DNA from: Streptomyces sp. NRRL S-337
GTDB lineage: Bacteria > Actinomycetota > Actinomycetes > Streptomycetales > Streptomycetaceae
NCBI RefSeq assembly: GCF_000720175.1
Contig: NZ_JOIX01000004.1
Span: 62,001 to 126,000, forward strand
Direction: 5' to 3'
DNA length: 64,000 nucleotides
The translations under genes and the position numbers were made by a program. Positions 39,537 to 47,987 of the stretch are shown one piece after another (the first letter of the stretch is position 1; each line of letters opens with the position of its first letter). The notes beneath the pieces are model-generated. The model had not been told where the DNA came from. It was given only the letters and a program-made list of their open reading frames with translations, and searched no databases.

Positions 39537-41234
39537 GTGAGCACTCACGAGCCCCACCTTCAGCCCGGCCGTCCGCAGACCGGGCGCCAGCAGTCCGGGC
39601 GTCAGCAGTCCGGCGCGCAGGCTGGTCCACTGGCTGGTCCGCAGGCAGGCTCCCAGCCCGGCCTGCAGGGGGATGGGCACGGGCACGAGCATGACCCGGC
39701 GCACACCCAAAGCCACGGTCACGGGCACGGGCATGGGCACAGTCATGGCCACGGACCTGCCGCGCCCGTTTCCCGGCATCTGCGCAAGGTGATCGCTGCG
39801 GTCCTGATTCCGTTCGCGGCCGCGGTGGCGGTCGGTCTGGCCGTGCTCTGGCCGGGCGGTGCACCGCCGCACAAACCGTCCGGGGTGGGCTTCGACCAGC
39901 CCACGGAACGGGCCCGCGTGATCAAGGTGGTGGAGGTCGACTGCGCGGACGTCCATGCCGAGCAGCAGCCCCAGCCGCCGTCGCCGACCGGGCAACGGCC
40001 GACCGGGGGAGCGGCGAAGGGAAAGCCCTGCCAGCAGGCGACGATCAAGGTCACCACGGGCGAGAACGCCGGACGCACCTTCCAGACGGTGGTGACGCCG
40101 GACGCGCTCCGGCACTACTCCACCGGCCAGGACGTCGTGGTGGCGTACTCCCCCAAGGCGCCGAAGGAGCTCCAGTACTCGGTCAGCGATGTCGACCGGT
40201 CCGTGCCGATGTGGATTCTGGCGGGGATCTTCGCCCTGGCGGTCGTCGTCGTGGGACGGCTGCGCGGGGTGCTGGCGCTGGTGGCGCTGGCGGCCAGCTT
40301 CGTCGTTCTGACGCTGTTCATCCTGCCGGCGATCCTCCAGGGCTCCGATCCGCTGGTGGTGGCGGTGGTCGGGGGCAGCGCGATCATGCTGATCGCCCTG
40401 TACATGTGCCACGGACTGACCGCGCGCACCTCGGTTGCGGTGCTCGGCACGCTCGCGTCGCTGCTGCTGATCGGGCTGCTGGGATCCGTGTTCATCAACT
40501 GGGCACTGTTGACCGGCAATACGGACGACACCACGGGTCTGGTGCACGGCCTCTATCCGAACATCGAGATCCGCGGTCTGCTGCTGGCGGGGATCATCAT
40601 CGGATCCCTGGGTGTGCTCGACGATGTGACGGTCACCCAGACCGCGGCGATCTGGGAGCTACGGGAGGCGGATCCGTCGGCCGGCTGGCGGAAGCTGTAC
40701 GGCGCGGCAATGCGGATCGGCCGGGATCACATCGCCTCCGTCGTCAACACCCTCGTCCTGGCCTACGCGGGCGCCGCCCTGCCGTTGCTTTTGCTGTTTT
40801 CCATCGCACAGAGCAGCGTCGGCACGGTCGCCACGAGCGAGGTGGTGGCCGAGGAGATCGTCCGCACCCTGGTGGGCAGCATCGGCCTGGTCGCCTCGGT
40901 ACCCCTGACGACGCTACTGGCAGCCCTGGTCGTCGCAGCGGACCGCAAGAAGCCCACCCCACGAGGCAGAGGCGCCCGCCCGGATATCTCGGGGCCCGGG
41001 GCTGCAACATCCCCCCTGCCCACCCCCGCCACGCGGGGCTCAGCCGCCCCACCACCCACTCCCGACACGCGTGGCGGAGCCGCCCCATCGGACATCCCCG
41101 GCACGTGGGGCGCGGTGGTCCCACCGGACACCTACGAGACGCAGCAGACTGCCGGGACATCAGAGCAAGCCGACGCCACCCCCCGCGCAAACTCCAGCCA
41201 CCGCGGAGGCCGCGGCAGGCGACGTCGCCGGTGA
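39537..41234 (+). CDS. YibE/F-family membrane protein with His-rich N-terminus
   Basis: A 565-aa inner-membrane protein. A Gln/Pro-rich start and a cluster of His-Gly repeats (GHGHGHGHSHGHGP, about residues 55-75) precede the first transmembrane helix (VIAAVLIPFAAAVAVGLAVL). A soluble domain and about seven more helices with YibE/F signatures follow (LVALAASFVVLTLFILPAIL, LYPNIEIRGLLLAGIIIGSL, GVLDDVTVTQTAAIWELREA). A roughly 100-residue Pro/Thr/Gly-rich tail with repeated PDTR/GT words ends the protein. The His cluster suggests metal binding at the cytosolic face. GTG 39537 is the likely start; SD weak. Function of the family unknown. Confidence 0.85.
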   Translation: MSTHEPHLQPGRPQTGRQQSGRQQSGAQAGPLAGPQAGSQPGLQGDGHGHEHDPAHTQSHGHGHGHGHSHGHGPAAPVSRHLRKVIAAVLIPFAAAVAVGLAVLWPGGAPPHKPSGVGFDQPTERARVIKVVEVDCADVHAEQQPQPPSPTGQRPTGGAAKGKPCQQATIKVTTGENAGRTFQTVVTPDALRHYSTGQDVVVAYSPKAPKELQYSVSDVDRSVPMWILAGIFALAVVVVGRLRGVLALVALAASFVVLTLFILPAILQGSDPLVVAVVGGSAIMLIALYMCHGLTARTSVAVLGTLASLLLIGLLGSVFINWALLTGNTDDTTGLVHGLYPNIEIRGLLLAGIIIGSLGVLDDVTVTQTAAIWELREADPSAGWRKLYGAAMRIGRDHIASVVNTLVLAYAGAALPLLLLFSIAQSSVGTVATSEVVAEEIVRTLVGSIGLVASVPLTTLLAALVVAADRKKPTPRGRGARPDISGPGAATSPLPTPATRGSAAPPPTPDTRGGAAPSDIPGTWGAVVPPDTYETQQTAGTSEQADATPRANSSHRGGRGRRRRR

Positions 41235-42455
41235 GCAGGGCGGCGTACGGGGCGACCGGGGACAGGCAGGGGGCCGGGGGCAGGCAGGGGGCCGGGCTGG
41301 GCCTGAGCCCGATTGGGCCGAGCCCGATTGGGCCTGAGGCCCGGAGGCTAGGGCCCGGTTGGGCCTGAGCCTCGGGGGCGGGGCAGGGGGGCCGGGGCCC
41401 GGCTGGGCCCGAACCCCGGGGGGGCAAGGGGGCAGGGGGGCCAAAGCCCGGTTCGGTCGGGGAGCTCGGGGGTCGCGCCGTGCGCGGGCGGCTTGTGGCC
41501 CGGGGGCCGGCGGCTGGGCCAGGAGGCCCCCAGGGCCGGGAGGCCGGGCGGCTGGGGCTCGGTGCGGCCTTGGAGGCCCGGGGGCCGGGAGGGCGTAGGT
41601 CCGGGGTGCGGGGCTCGGCGGTGGGCAGGCTCGGGAGGGCAAGAGGTCTGGGCCCGGAGGTCCGGGCCCGGAGGCCCGGAGTCCCGCAGGCTCAGGAAGG
41701 CGGAGATCCGAGTCCGGAGGCCTGGAGCCCGGAGGTCGGGAAGGGCCGATGGCCCGGAAGGCTAGGAGGCAAGGGAGCCCAGTACGCGGGCGTGCCCGGA
41801 ACCCCGGGGCCTGAGGACGCCGCCCCCGGAACTGGGGGGAGACGTTGCCACGTTGGGCAGCCGGAAGCGTGCGACCGGGTCGCGACCCCGTGGGCTCGGC
41901 GCGGGGTACGGGAGGTCCGAGAGACGCGGGAGGCCGGGGCGGGAGTCCGAAGCCAGGGCCCCCGGGAGCCGGAGGCGCGGGGCACCCCCAACGCAAGGAC
42001 GCGACCCCCGGGACGCAGAGGCAAGAGACGTGCGTACGCGGGGACTTGGAGATGCGACCTCCGGGACGGGGACGGGGGACGCGCGAACGCAGAGAGACGG
42101 GGACGCAGGGACGCGGGCCAGGGGACGCAGGGACGCGGGGCGGAGAACGCACGAACGCAGGGACAGGATGGCGCGGCCGACCGGGCGCGACCGGCGGTCG
42201 CGGGCACGCGGGCGCGGGCACGCGGTCGTGGACACCCGGGCGCGAATCGGGGTCATCGGCGGGCGGGCACATACCCGGGCCACACCAGACGGGGACGACC
42301 GGGCCACACCAGACTGGCACGCACGCCCTGAACCAGACCGGCACGAACCCAGGCCCAGGCCGCTGCAGACAGGCGCGGCCCGGGGTCGCGGCAAGGTGGG
42401 CGACACGACCCGAGGGCCTGGGCCAAGTGGGCAGGGTCGGCGAGGCGCGGGCGGG
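41235..42455. repeat. 1.2-kb low-complexity GC-rich intergenic tract
   Basis: A gap between convergent yibE/F and ssgA. The left half (to about 41800) is built from GGGCC, GGGCCTGAG and CCCGGAGG words, including back-to-back CCCGATTGGGCC units near 41308-41335. The right half is dominated by GGACGC, CGCAGGGACG and ACGCGGG words. Many frames stay open without any recognisable protein, codon pattern or SD. No gene is called. Confidence 0.6.
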
Positions 42456-42878
42456 TCAGCCGGCGGGGGCCTCCGTGAGGATCTGGTCCAGCACCGCTTC
42501 CAGGGTGTCGCAGACCTCTTCCTTGCCCAGCGGGACGAGCCGGTCCGTACGGTCCAGGAAGGCGACCAGGGGCGCCGCACTGACCCGGAACAGGGCCCGC
42601 TCGATGCCCACTTGAAGACTGATGAAGACGTCGCTGAGGTGCGCGGGCGAGGCCGGTTCGATCCGCACATCGCCCTCACCGGACGGCCGACTCAGCCCGT
42701 CCAGCAGCAGCTCACGACCGAACGCCCAGGTCACAGGCGCATCGCCGGGCAGGTCGAAGGTGAGACGGACGGCATACGGATCGGCGCTGTCGAAGTCGAG
42801 ATCCACCGGGATCCGGAACGAAAGCTCCTCGGAGACGACGAAGCTCATGATCACTTCTGCCTGAACTGTGTCGGTCAT
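42456..42878 (-). CDS. ssgA: Sporulation cell-division activator SsgA
   Basis: A 140-aa founding-type SsgA-like protein of streptomycetes that helps localise division septa and promotes sporulation septation. Matches to known SsgA include VQAEVIMSFVVSEELSFRIP, VRLTFDLPGDAPVTWAFGRE and APLVAFLDRTDRLVPLGKEE. The ATG at 42878 is chosen because SsgA proteins begin with a residue stretch ending VQAEV-MSF; an ATG at 42848 would give MSFVV. It lies 104 bp downstream of ssgR, as in S. coelicolor, where ssgA transcription depends on SsgR. Confidence 0.93.
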   Translation of the reverse strand: MTDTVQAEVIMSFVVSEELSFRIPVDLDFDSADPYAVRLTFDLPGDAPVTWAFGRELLLDGLSRPSGEGDVRIEPASPAHLSDVFISLQVGIERALFRVSAAPLVAFLDRTDRLVPLGKEEVCDTLEAVLDQILTEAPAG

Positions 42879-42982
42879 CAACCACTGCCCCGCACTTGAT
42901 CGGAGATAGCCGGGAAACATCCCCCATAGCCCTATTGACGCCATCGTCGGCCAGGCGCAGGCAGATCACAAGGAGTGAGTTT

Positions 42983-43753
42983 TCAGATACTGATAGAGAA
43001 GGCGAGTGTCGTTAGTGTCGCCTCCGCCATTTTTCGTAGTCGATCCGTAACGGACCGCAATCGATGCAGTTCTTCCGCGGGCAGGGAGACCGCCAGAGCC
43101 GCCGCGGCCGCACCGACCTGGATGGGAATGGCCGCACAGACCGTGCCCAGGGCATATTCGTGGCGTTCGTAGGCGGCCTGACCGCGACGCACCGTATCCA
43201 GACGGCGCAGCAGATCGTCCTCGGTGTCCAGGGAGAACGGGGTTATGGACTGCACGGGATAGCGCGCCAGATGCTCCTTCCTCGTCGCGTCGTCAAGCTG
43301 AGCGAGCAGACATTGCCCGATCGCGTGGGCGTGGGCGGTGCTGCGGAAGTCGACCCACTCCTCCACCGGCGGCCGTTCCGGGTCGTCGGTCACCGCCACG
43401 ACCTCCACTTCACCCTCGCGGTAGACGGCGAAGTAGACGGCGGCTCCCAACTCCCGGCCCGCGAGCGCCAGTGCTTCCGAGATCTGGGCCCGCTGCCGGC
43501 GCCTGGCCCCGGCCCGGCCGATGGCTTCGGCCGCCTCCCCGAAGACGAACACGCCGTTCTCCCGGCGCAGATAGCCCTCGTGGGTCAGGGTCCGCAGCAG
43601 GTGGTACGTCGTCGGCAGCGGCAACCCGGTCTCTCTGGCGAGTTGTTTGGCAGGCGCCCCGTCCTCGTGCGCCCCCACCGCCTCCAGCAACCGGAGCGCC
43701 CGCTGCACCGATCCGATCAGGGTGGGGTGAGAGCCGGATTCGTCATTCGCCAT
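42983..43753 (-). CDS. ssgR: IclR-family regulator SsgR
   Basis: A 256-aa regulator with an N-terminal IclR winged helix (SVQRALRLLEAVGAHEDGAP, LARETGLPLPTTYHLLRTLT, YLRR) and a C-terminal effector domain (VYFAVYREGEVEVVAV, HAHAIGQCLLAQLDD, YALGTVCAAIPIQVG). Position directly upstream of ssgA identifies it as SsgR, the activator of ssgA during development. The ATG at 43753 gives the usual N-terminus and length; the reading frame continues upstream without a supported start. Confidence 0.93.
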   Translation of the reverse strand: MANDESGSHPTLIGSVQRALRLLEAVGAHEDGAPAKQLARETGLPLPTTYHLLRTLTHEGYLRRENGVFVFGEAAEAIGRAGARRRQRAQISEALALAGRELGAAVYFAVYREGEVEVVAVTDDPERPPVEEWVDFRSTAHAHAIGQCLLAQLDDATRKEHLARYPVQSITPFSLDTEDDLLRRLDTVRRGQAAYERHEYALGTVCAAIPIQVGAAAAALAVSLPAEELHRLRSVTDRLRKMAEATLTTLAFSISI

Positions 43754-44622
43754 TGCCAACGCCAACCCCCAGGTTCCGCTCGCCGCGGGGCCTGGGCACC
43801 GCGGTCGCGGGAACCGCTCCCGCGCCCGCGCGCGTCGTCCGTCCCCTCGCGGTGACACCCGTCCCGGCCTCGCCTCATGCAGCGCCTCCCGAACGTCACC
43901 ACCCGCACCGCGAGATCCACACGCCATCGCCCGAACGCCACCGCCCGGGCGTCACGTCCGGGCAGCACCGTGAGAACGTCAACATGCGGAACGTCACCAT
44001 CCGGAAGACGTCTGCGGTCCGCACTCTAGCTCCGCACATCGCGCCGATAGGCCGAAAGCCGGGGGAGTTAACCCGCCTGGCCCAGCGGCAACCTCAAGGG
44101 AAGTTGATGCGGCGGCGGGGCGTGGTTGCGTTCGGTCCTTGCCGAGCACCGGCACCCGGGACCACCGCCGTCCCGGCTCGACCTGCCTCTGGACCACACT
44201 CGTCCAGACGCCGCCGTCACCCGGATCCACATCCGGCCGGATCCGCATCCGCCCGAAGCGACGGCCATTCGAAGCGACATCCGCCCGTGGTCGCACCCGC
44301 CAGAGGTCAGGTCAGTCCCGGGTCGCGTTCACCCGAGGTCGTCGGCCTGAGGCCAGGTCAAATCCCAGGTCGTGTCCGCATGAGGTCCCATTCGGTCCGG
44401 AGTGCACCTTCGCCTGCGGCCCGCCCCATCCCGGGCCGGTCGAGGGCGGGTGATCGCCCACCCCGGGGAAGCGGGCCCCGGGCGCGGGCCGCTGCGGAGA
44501 GGGGGTGCCCGGGCGGGCGACCGCGGGGAGGGGAAGCCGCCGCCCGTGCGTGGGCACGGGGGCGGAGCGCACACGCACTGGTGGACCGCCGCGGTGGGCG
44601 GTCCCCGGCGCAGCCCCGTGGC
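43754..44622. promoter_or_regulatory. 869-bp gap upstream of ssgR with repeated GAACGTCACC words
   Basis: No gene recognised. Three related 18-mers of the form CCGAACGTCACCACCCG start at 43888, 43930 and 43986, within 140-250 bp of the ssgR start. They are plausible binding sites for a developmental regulator or remnants of a repeat. Further left-to-right, 44200-44300 holds GGATCC/CATCCG-rich degenerate sequence, then GC-rich sequence with no clear signal up to the DUF5326 stop. Confidence 0.4.
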
Positions 44623-44847
44623 TTACCAGTCGGTCTTCGACGAGGACGACGAGGAGCCGGTGAAGCGGCGAACCAGGTAAATGACACCCGCGATCAGAGC
44701 CGCCGCTATGAGGACCTTGAACAGCAGGCCGATCAGGAAGTGGAGTGCGGAGGCGATCAGGCCGCCGAAGACCACGATCAGGATGACGGGCACCACAACC
44801 CAGGTGACCCACCACGGAAGTCCTGTGAATATCCCCTTACCAGCCAC
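44623..44847 (-). CDS. DUF5326 small membrane protein
   Basis: A 74-aa protein with two hydrophobic helices (WVTWVVVPVILIVVFGGLIA and LIGLLFKVLIAAALIAGVIY) and a Ser-rich, acidic-ended tail. It matches the Streptomyces DUF5326 family (MAGKGIFTGLPWWVTW start). GTG 44847 follows AGGGCAG. Function unknown; probably a single gene. Confidence 0.88.
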   Translation of the reverse strand: MAGKGIFTGLPWWVTWVVVPVILIVVFGGLIASALHFLIGLLFKVLIAAALIAGVIYLVRRFTGSSSSSSKTDW

Positions 44848-45083
44848 TGCTCTGCCCTGCTTTCTGTCGGTCGCGCTGTCTGTACCGTTGTCCGTACCGC
44901 GCTATCTGTCCGGTGCGCTGCGTCTCAGCGCCGATGGCACCGTCCGCGGGCCGCGCTCCTGCCGCCACCCCGCCTCCGGCTCTTCCATCACCCACGATGC
45001 TAGGGCGCCGGACACCGCCGCGGGGGCCTCGCACCCCCGGCTCAACCCTGACTTGTCCCCTACGGGTTTCGGGGTCCCGACCC

Positions 45084-45401
45084 TTAGCTCTCAGGAGGAG
45101 AGAAGACCACCATCACCCGAAGATCCTCGCTGATGTGATGGAACTTGTGGGGTACCCCGGCCGGCACGTAGACGACGCTGCCGCGCGCCACCGGCTCCGT
45201 CTCCGCCCCGACAGTGATCAATCCCCGGCCGCTGACGACGAGGTACACCTCGTCCTGGGCGTGCGGCCGTTGCGGATCGGTGCTGCCGGCATCCAGCGCG
45301 TACAGCCCGACCGACATGTTGCGCTCCCGGATGAACTGCAGATAAGCGCCGTCGTTCGCGACCCTCTCTGCTTCCAGTTCCTCCAGCCTGAAAGCCTTCA
45401 T
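45084..45401 (-). CDS. Single-domain cupin protein
   Basis: A 105-aa small beta-barrel with cupin motifs: PHAQDEVYLVVSGRG (metal-binding His and Glu) and PAGVPHKFHHISEDL (second His). Such small cupins bind divalent metal and act as dioxygenases, isomerases or sensors; no specific role can be read. ATG 45401 is 49 bp from the divergent holin-like gene, so their promoters overlap. Confidence 0.88.
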   Translation of the reverse strand: MKAFRLEELEAERVANDGAYLQFIRERNMSVGLYALDAGSTDPQRPHAQDEVYLVVSGRGLITVGAETEPVARGSVVYVPAGVPHKFHHISEDLRVMVVFSPPES

Positions 45402-45450
45402 GCCGTTCGCACCCCTCTGATGATTCACACTCGTCTGCGACGATCTCACC

Positions 45451-45828
45451 ATGAAGCATTTTCTGGTCAAGACGATCGCCAACGCCGCGGCGCTTGCCGT
45501 GGCCATCTGGCTGCTCAAGGACATCACGCTGACCGGCGAGAACACCGGCCGCAAGATACTCACCCTGATCCTCGTGGCGCTGATCTTCGGGTTGGTCAAC
45601 TTCATCGTGAAGCCCGTCGTGAAGCTGCTGTCCCTGCCCTTGTTCATCCTCACCCTCGGCCTGATCACGCTGGTCGTGAACGCGCTGATGTTGCTGCTGA
45701 CCTCCTGGCTCGCCGGCAAGGTGGACCTCGCCTTCCATGTGCACGGCTTCTGGACGGCTGTGCTCGGTGGCGTGATCGTCTCGGTCGTCTCCTGGGCGAT
45801 GCACGTGATCCTTCCCGACGAGGACTGA
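45451..45828 (+). CDS. Phage holin family (PF04020) membrane protein
   Basis: A 125-aa membrane protein with four helices (FLVKTIANAAALAVAIWLLK, ILTLILVALIFGLVNFIVKP, LFILTLGLITLVVNALMLLL, FWTAVLGGVIVSVVSWAMHV) and the family NFIVKPVVKLLSLPL motif. Despite the family name it is a widespread chromosomal protein, not evidence of a prophage. It lies three bases upstream of the phosphatase gene and is probably co-transcribed with it. Confidence 0.9.
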   Translation: MKHFLVKTIANAAALAVAIWLLKDITLTGENTGRKILTLILVALIFGLVNFIVKPVVKLLSLPLFILTLGLITLVVNALMLLLTSWLAGKVDLAFHVHGFWTAVLGGVIVSVVSWAMHVILPDED

Positions 45829-45831
45829 CCG

Positions 45832-46473
45832 TTGACCGTTCCGTACCGCGTCTGCTTCGTCTGCACCGGCAACATCTGCCGGTCGCCGATGGCGGAGTCC
45901 GTCTTCCGCGCCCGGGTCGCGGAGGACGGGCTCGACGGCCTGGTGGAGGTGGACAGCGCGGGCACCGGCGGCTGGCACGAGGGTGACGGCGCCGATCCGC
46001 GCACGGTCGCCGTCCTGCGCACGGCCGGCTACCCGACCGCCCACACCGCCCGGCAGTTCCGCGCCTCCTGGTTCGCCCGCCTCGACCTGGTGATCGCCCT
46101 CGACTCCGGCCATCTGCGCGAGCTCCGCAGGCTGGCTCCCACCCCGCAGGACGCCGCGAAGGTGCGGCTGCTGCGTTCGTACGCGGTGCAGGCTGCTGGC
46201 GACCTCGACGTCCCGGACCCTTATTACGGCGGTTTCGAGGACTTCGAGGAGTGCCTGGAGATGATCGAGACGGCGAGCGACGGCCTGCTGGCCGAGGTCC
46301 GCACCGTGCTCACCGCACGGACGCCGCTCCCGGCGCGCGCACCCGAGCCCGACGACCGGCGCCCCGCCCAGATCCCGTACCGCCCGCAGGGCACGCAGAT
46401 CCCGCAGGAGACGCAGGGCCCGCACCACCCGCAGGAGGCCCCGTCCTACCCGCAGGAGAAGGAGAACGCATGA
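45832..46473 (+). CDS. ptpA: Low-molecular-weight protein-tyrosine phosphatase (PtpA type)
   Basis: A 213-aa enzyme that dephosphorylates phosphotyrosine. The P-loop is VCFVCTGNICRSPMAESV (CX5R) and the general-acid Asp loop is DVPDPYYGG. The catalytic domain is standard (about 155 aa), but a Pro/Gln-rich tail of about 50 residues with repeated PQ(E/G)T units is added. A TTG at 45832 is the only suitable start, three bases after the holin-like stop. The stop overlaps the next start (ATGA), coupling it to the cystathionine gamma-lyase-family gene. Confidence 0.92.
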   Translation: MTVPYRVCFVCTGNICRSPMAESVFRARVAEDGLDGLVEVDSAGTGGWHEGDGADPRTVAVLRTAGYPTAHTARQFRASWFARLDLVIALDSGHLRELRRLAPTPQDAAKVRLLRSYAVQAAGDLDVPDPYYGGFEDFEECLEMIETASDGLLAEVRTVLTARTPLPARAPEPDDRRPAQIPYRPQGTQIPQETQGPHHPQEAPSYPQEKENA

Positions 46474-47624
46474 CGGGCGACGGCACCCGCGCCGTACGAG
46501 CCGGGCTCCCGGAGCCGGAAGCCTTCGAACCCGCGCTGCCCGGACCGGTCTTCGCGGCCCACTACCACCTCCCCGGTGACGCCGCCGGCCCGTACACCTA
46601 CGGCCGCGACACCAACCCGACCTGGACCCATCTGGAACGCGCCATCGGGGAGTTGGAGTCCCCGGGCGGCACCGCGCACACCGTCGCGTTCGCCTCCGGG
46701 ATGGCGGCGATCAGCGCCGTGCTCTTCTCCCAGCTGCGCTCCGGCGATGCGGTCGTGCTGCCCAGCGACGGCTACCAGCTGCTGCCCGCCGTCCGCACCC
46801 GGCTGGAGAGCTACGGCATCGAGGTGCGTACGGCCCCGACCGCACAGGACGCCCAACTCGACGTGCTGGACGGCGCCCGGCTGCTGTGGATCGAGACGCC
46901 CTCCAACCCCGGCCTCGACGTGTGTGACGTCCGCCGGCTCGCCGACGAGGCTCATCGGCGCGGTGCCCTGGTCGCGGTCGACAACACCCTGGCCACACCT
47001 ATCGGCCAGCGCCCGCTGGACCTCGGGGCGGACTTCTCGGTCGCCAGCGGCACCAAGGCACTGACCGGCCACGGTGACGTCCTGCTCGGCTACGCCAGCA
47101 CCCGCGACGCCGCGCTGGCCGACGCCGTACGGCAGTGGCGCAAGACCGTGGGCGCGATCCCCGGCCCCATGGAGAGCTGGCTGGCGCACCGCTCGCTGGC
47201 CACCCTCGCCCTGCGCGTCCGCCAACAGTCGGCCGGCGCCCTGGCACTCGCCACCGCACTGGTCGACCGTCCGGAGGTCACCGGCCTGCGCCACCCCGGC
47301 CTGCCGGCCGACCCGGCCCATCCGCTCGCCGTTCGCCAGATGCGCCCCGGCCACTTCGGCTCCGTGGTGTCCTTCACCCTCCCGGACAAGGCCCACGCAG
47401 AACGCTTCCTGGCCGCCCTCACCCTGGTCGACGACGCCACGAGCTTCGGCGGCGTGCGCTCCACCGCCGAACGCCGCGCCCGCTGGGGCGGGGACGCCGT
47501 CCCCGAGGGCTTCATCCGCTTCTCGGTCGGCATCGAGGACCCGGACGACCTGATCGCGGATGTCCTCCGCGCCTTGGACACGGCCACCACGGGCAACGCG
47601 GGCAACGTCGGCAACGCCGGCTGA
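46470..47624 (+). CDS. Cystathionine gamma-lyase/synthase-family PLP enzyme
   Basis: A 384-aa fold-I PLP enzyme of the trans-sulfuration family. Landmarks are PYTYGRDTNPTWTHLERAI, AFASGMAAISAVLFSQLRSG, WIETPSNPGLDV, AVDNTLATP and the PLP Lys in SGTKALTGHGDVLLG; the R-rich SVGIEDPDDLI tail is normal. The reaction could be gamma-elimination of cystathionine or a related amino-acid lyase. Translationally coupled to ptpA. Ends in a short GNAGNVGNAG repeat. Confidence 0.9.
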   Translation: MTGDGTRAVRAGLPEPEAFEPALPGPVFAAHYHLPGDAAGPYTYGRDTNPTWTHLERAIGELESPGGTAHTVAFASGMAAISAVLFSQLRSGDAVVLPSDGYQLLPAVRTRLESYGIEVRTAPTAQDAQLDVLDGARLLWIETPSNPGLDVCDVRRLADEAHRRGALVAVDNTLATPIGQRPLDLGADFSVASGTKALTGHGDVLLGYASTRDAALADAVRQWRKTVGAIPGPMESWLAHRSLATLALRVRQQSAGALALATALVDRPEVTGLRHPGLPADPAHPLAVRQMRPGHFGSVVSFTLPDKAHAERFLAALTLVDDATSFGGVRSTAERRARWGGDAVPEGFIRFSVGIEDPDDLIADVLRALDTATTGNAGNVGNAG

Positions 47625-47768
47625 TCTGCCATCGGCGGCCGACGCGGGCCCCCGTCGAGCTGGCCTGGCACCAGCGGCAGCGGCAGCGGCAACGGCCGGA
47701 GATCGAACGGCCAGCCCCAGGACCCCACATGCCAGGAGTCAGACATGAGAAGAGCCGGACATAAGAGG

Positions 47769-47805
47769 GGCCGGCAGGGTATCCCCCCTCGTCACCCTGC
47801 CGGCC
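47769..47805 (+). terminator. Terminator hairpin upstream of the parS pair
   Basis: A 12-base stem GGCCGGCAGGGT / ACCCTGCCGGCC around a 13-base loop, 145 bp after the ptpA/lyase operon. Confidence 0.75.
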
Positions 47806-47831
47806 GCGGTTGTGTGGTGCGCGCCGCCACG

Positions 47832-47847
47832 TGTTTCACGTGAAACC
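47832..47847. other. parS: parS site
   Basis: TGTTTCACGTGAAACC, 15 of 16 match to consensus. It lies in the 363-bp gap between the lyase and LysR genes. Confidence 0.93.
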
Positions 47848-47850
47848 GAA

Positions 47851-47866
47851 TGTTCCACGTGAAACC
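47851..47866. other. Degenerate parS site next to the canonical one
   Basis: TGTTCCACGTGAAACC, two mismatches, one of them in the left arm (T to C). It starts 19 bp after the start of the first site. It may be a weak ParB site or a decayed copy. Confidence 0.6.
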
Positions 47867-47987
47867 AACCGCTCGAACAAGGCTAGTTGACTGAGCGTCA
47901 GTGTCCAATCACGCTATAGACACAGCCCTATCCACAATTTTATGGCTGGCCCGCGACCAGGCTTCCGAGGGGCGCAGGAGGTACGGG

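Noticed and set aside
41160..42344. Long open frames across the yibE/F-ssgA gap
   Set aside because: They arise from the low-complexity GC-rich tract; all frames are open, there is no codon bias, and no recognisable protein.
45451..45828. Holin-family gene as evidence of a prophage
   Set aside because: PF04020 proteins are common chromosomal genes in actinobacteria, and no other phage gene is nearby.
47901..47987. Upstream start for the LysR gene
   Set aside because: The extra 29 residues precede the conserved LTTR start, and the strong AGGAGG belongs to ATG 47988.
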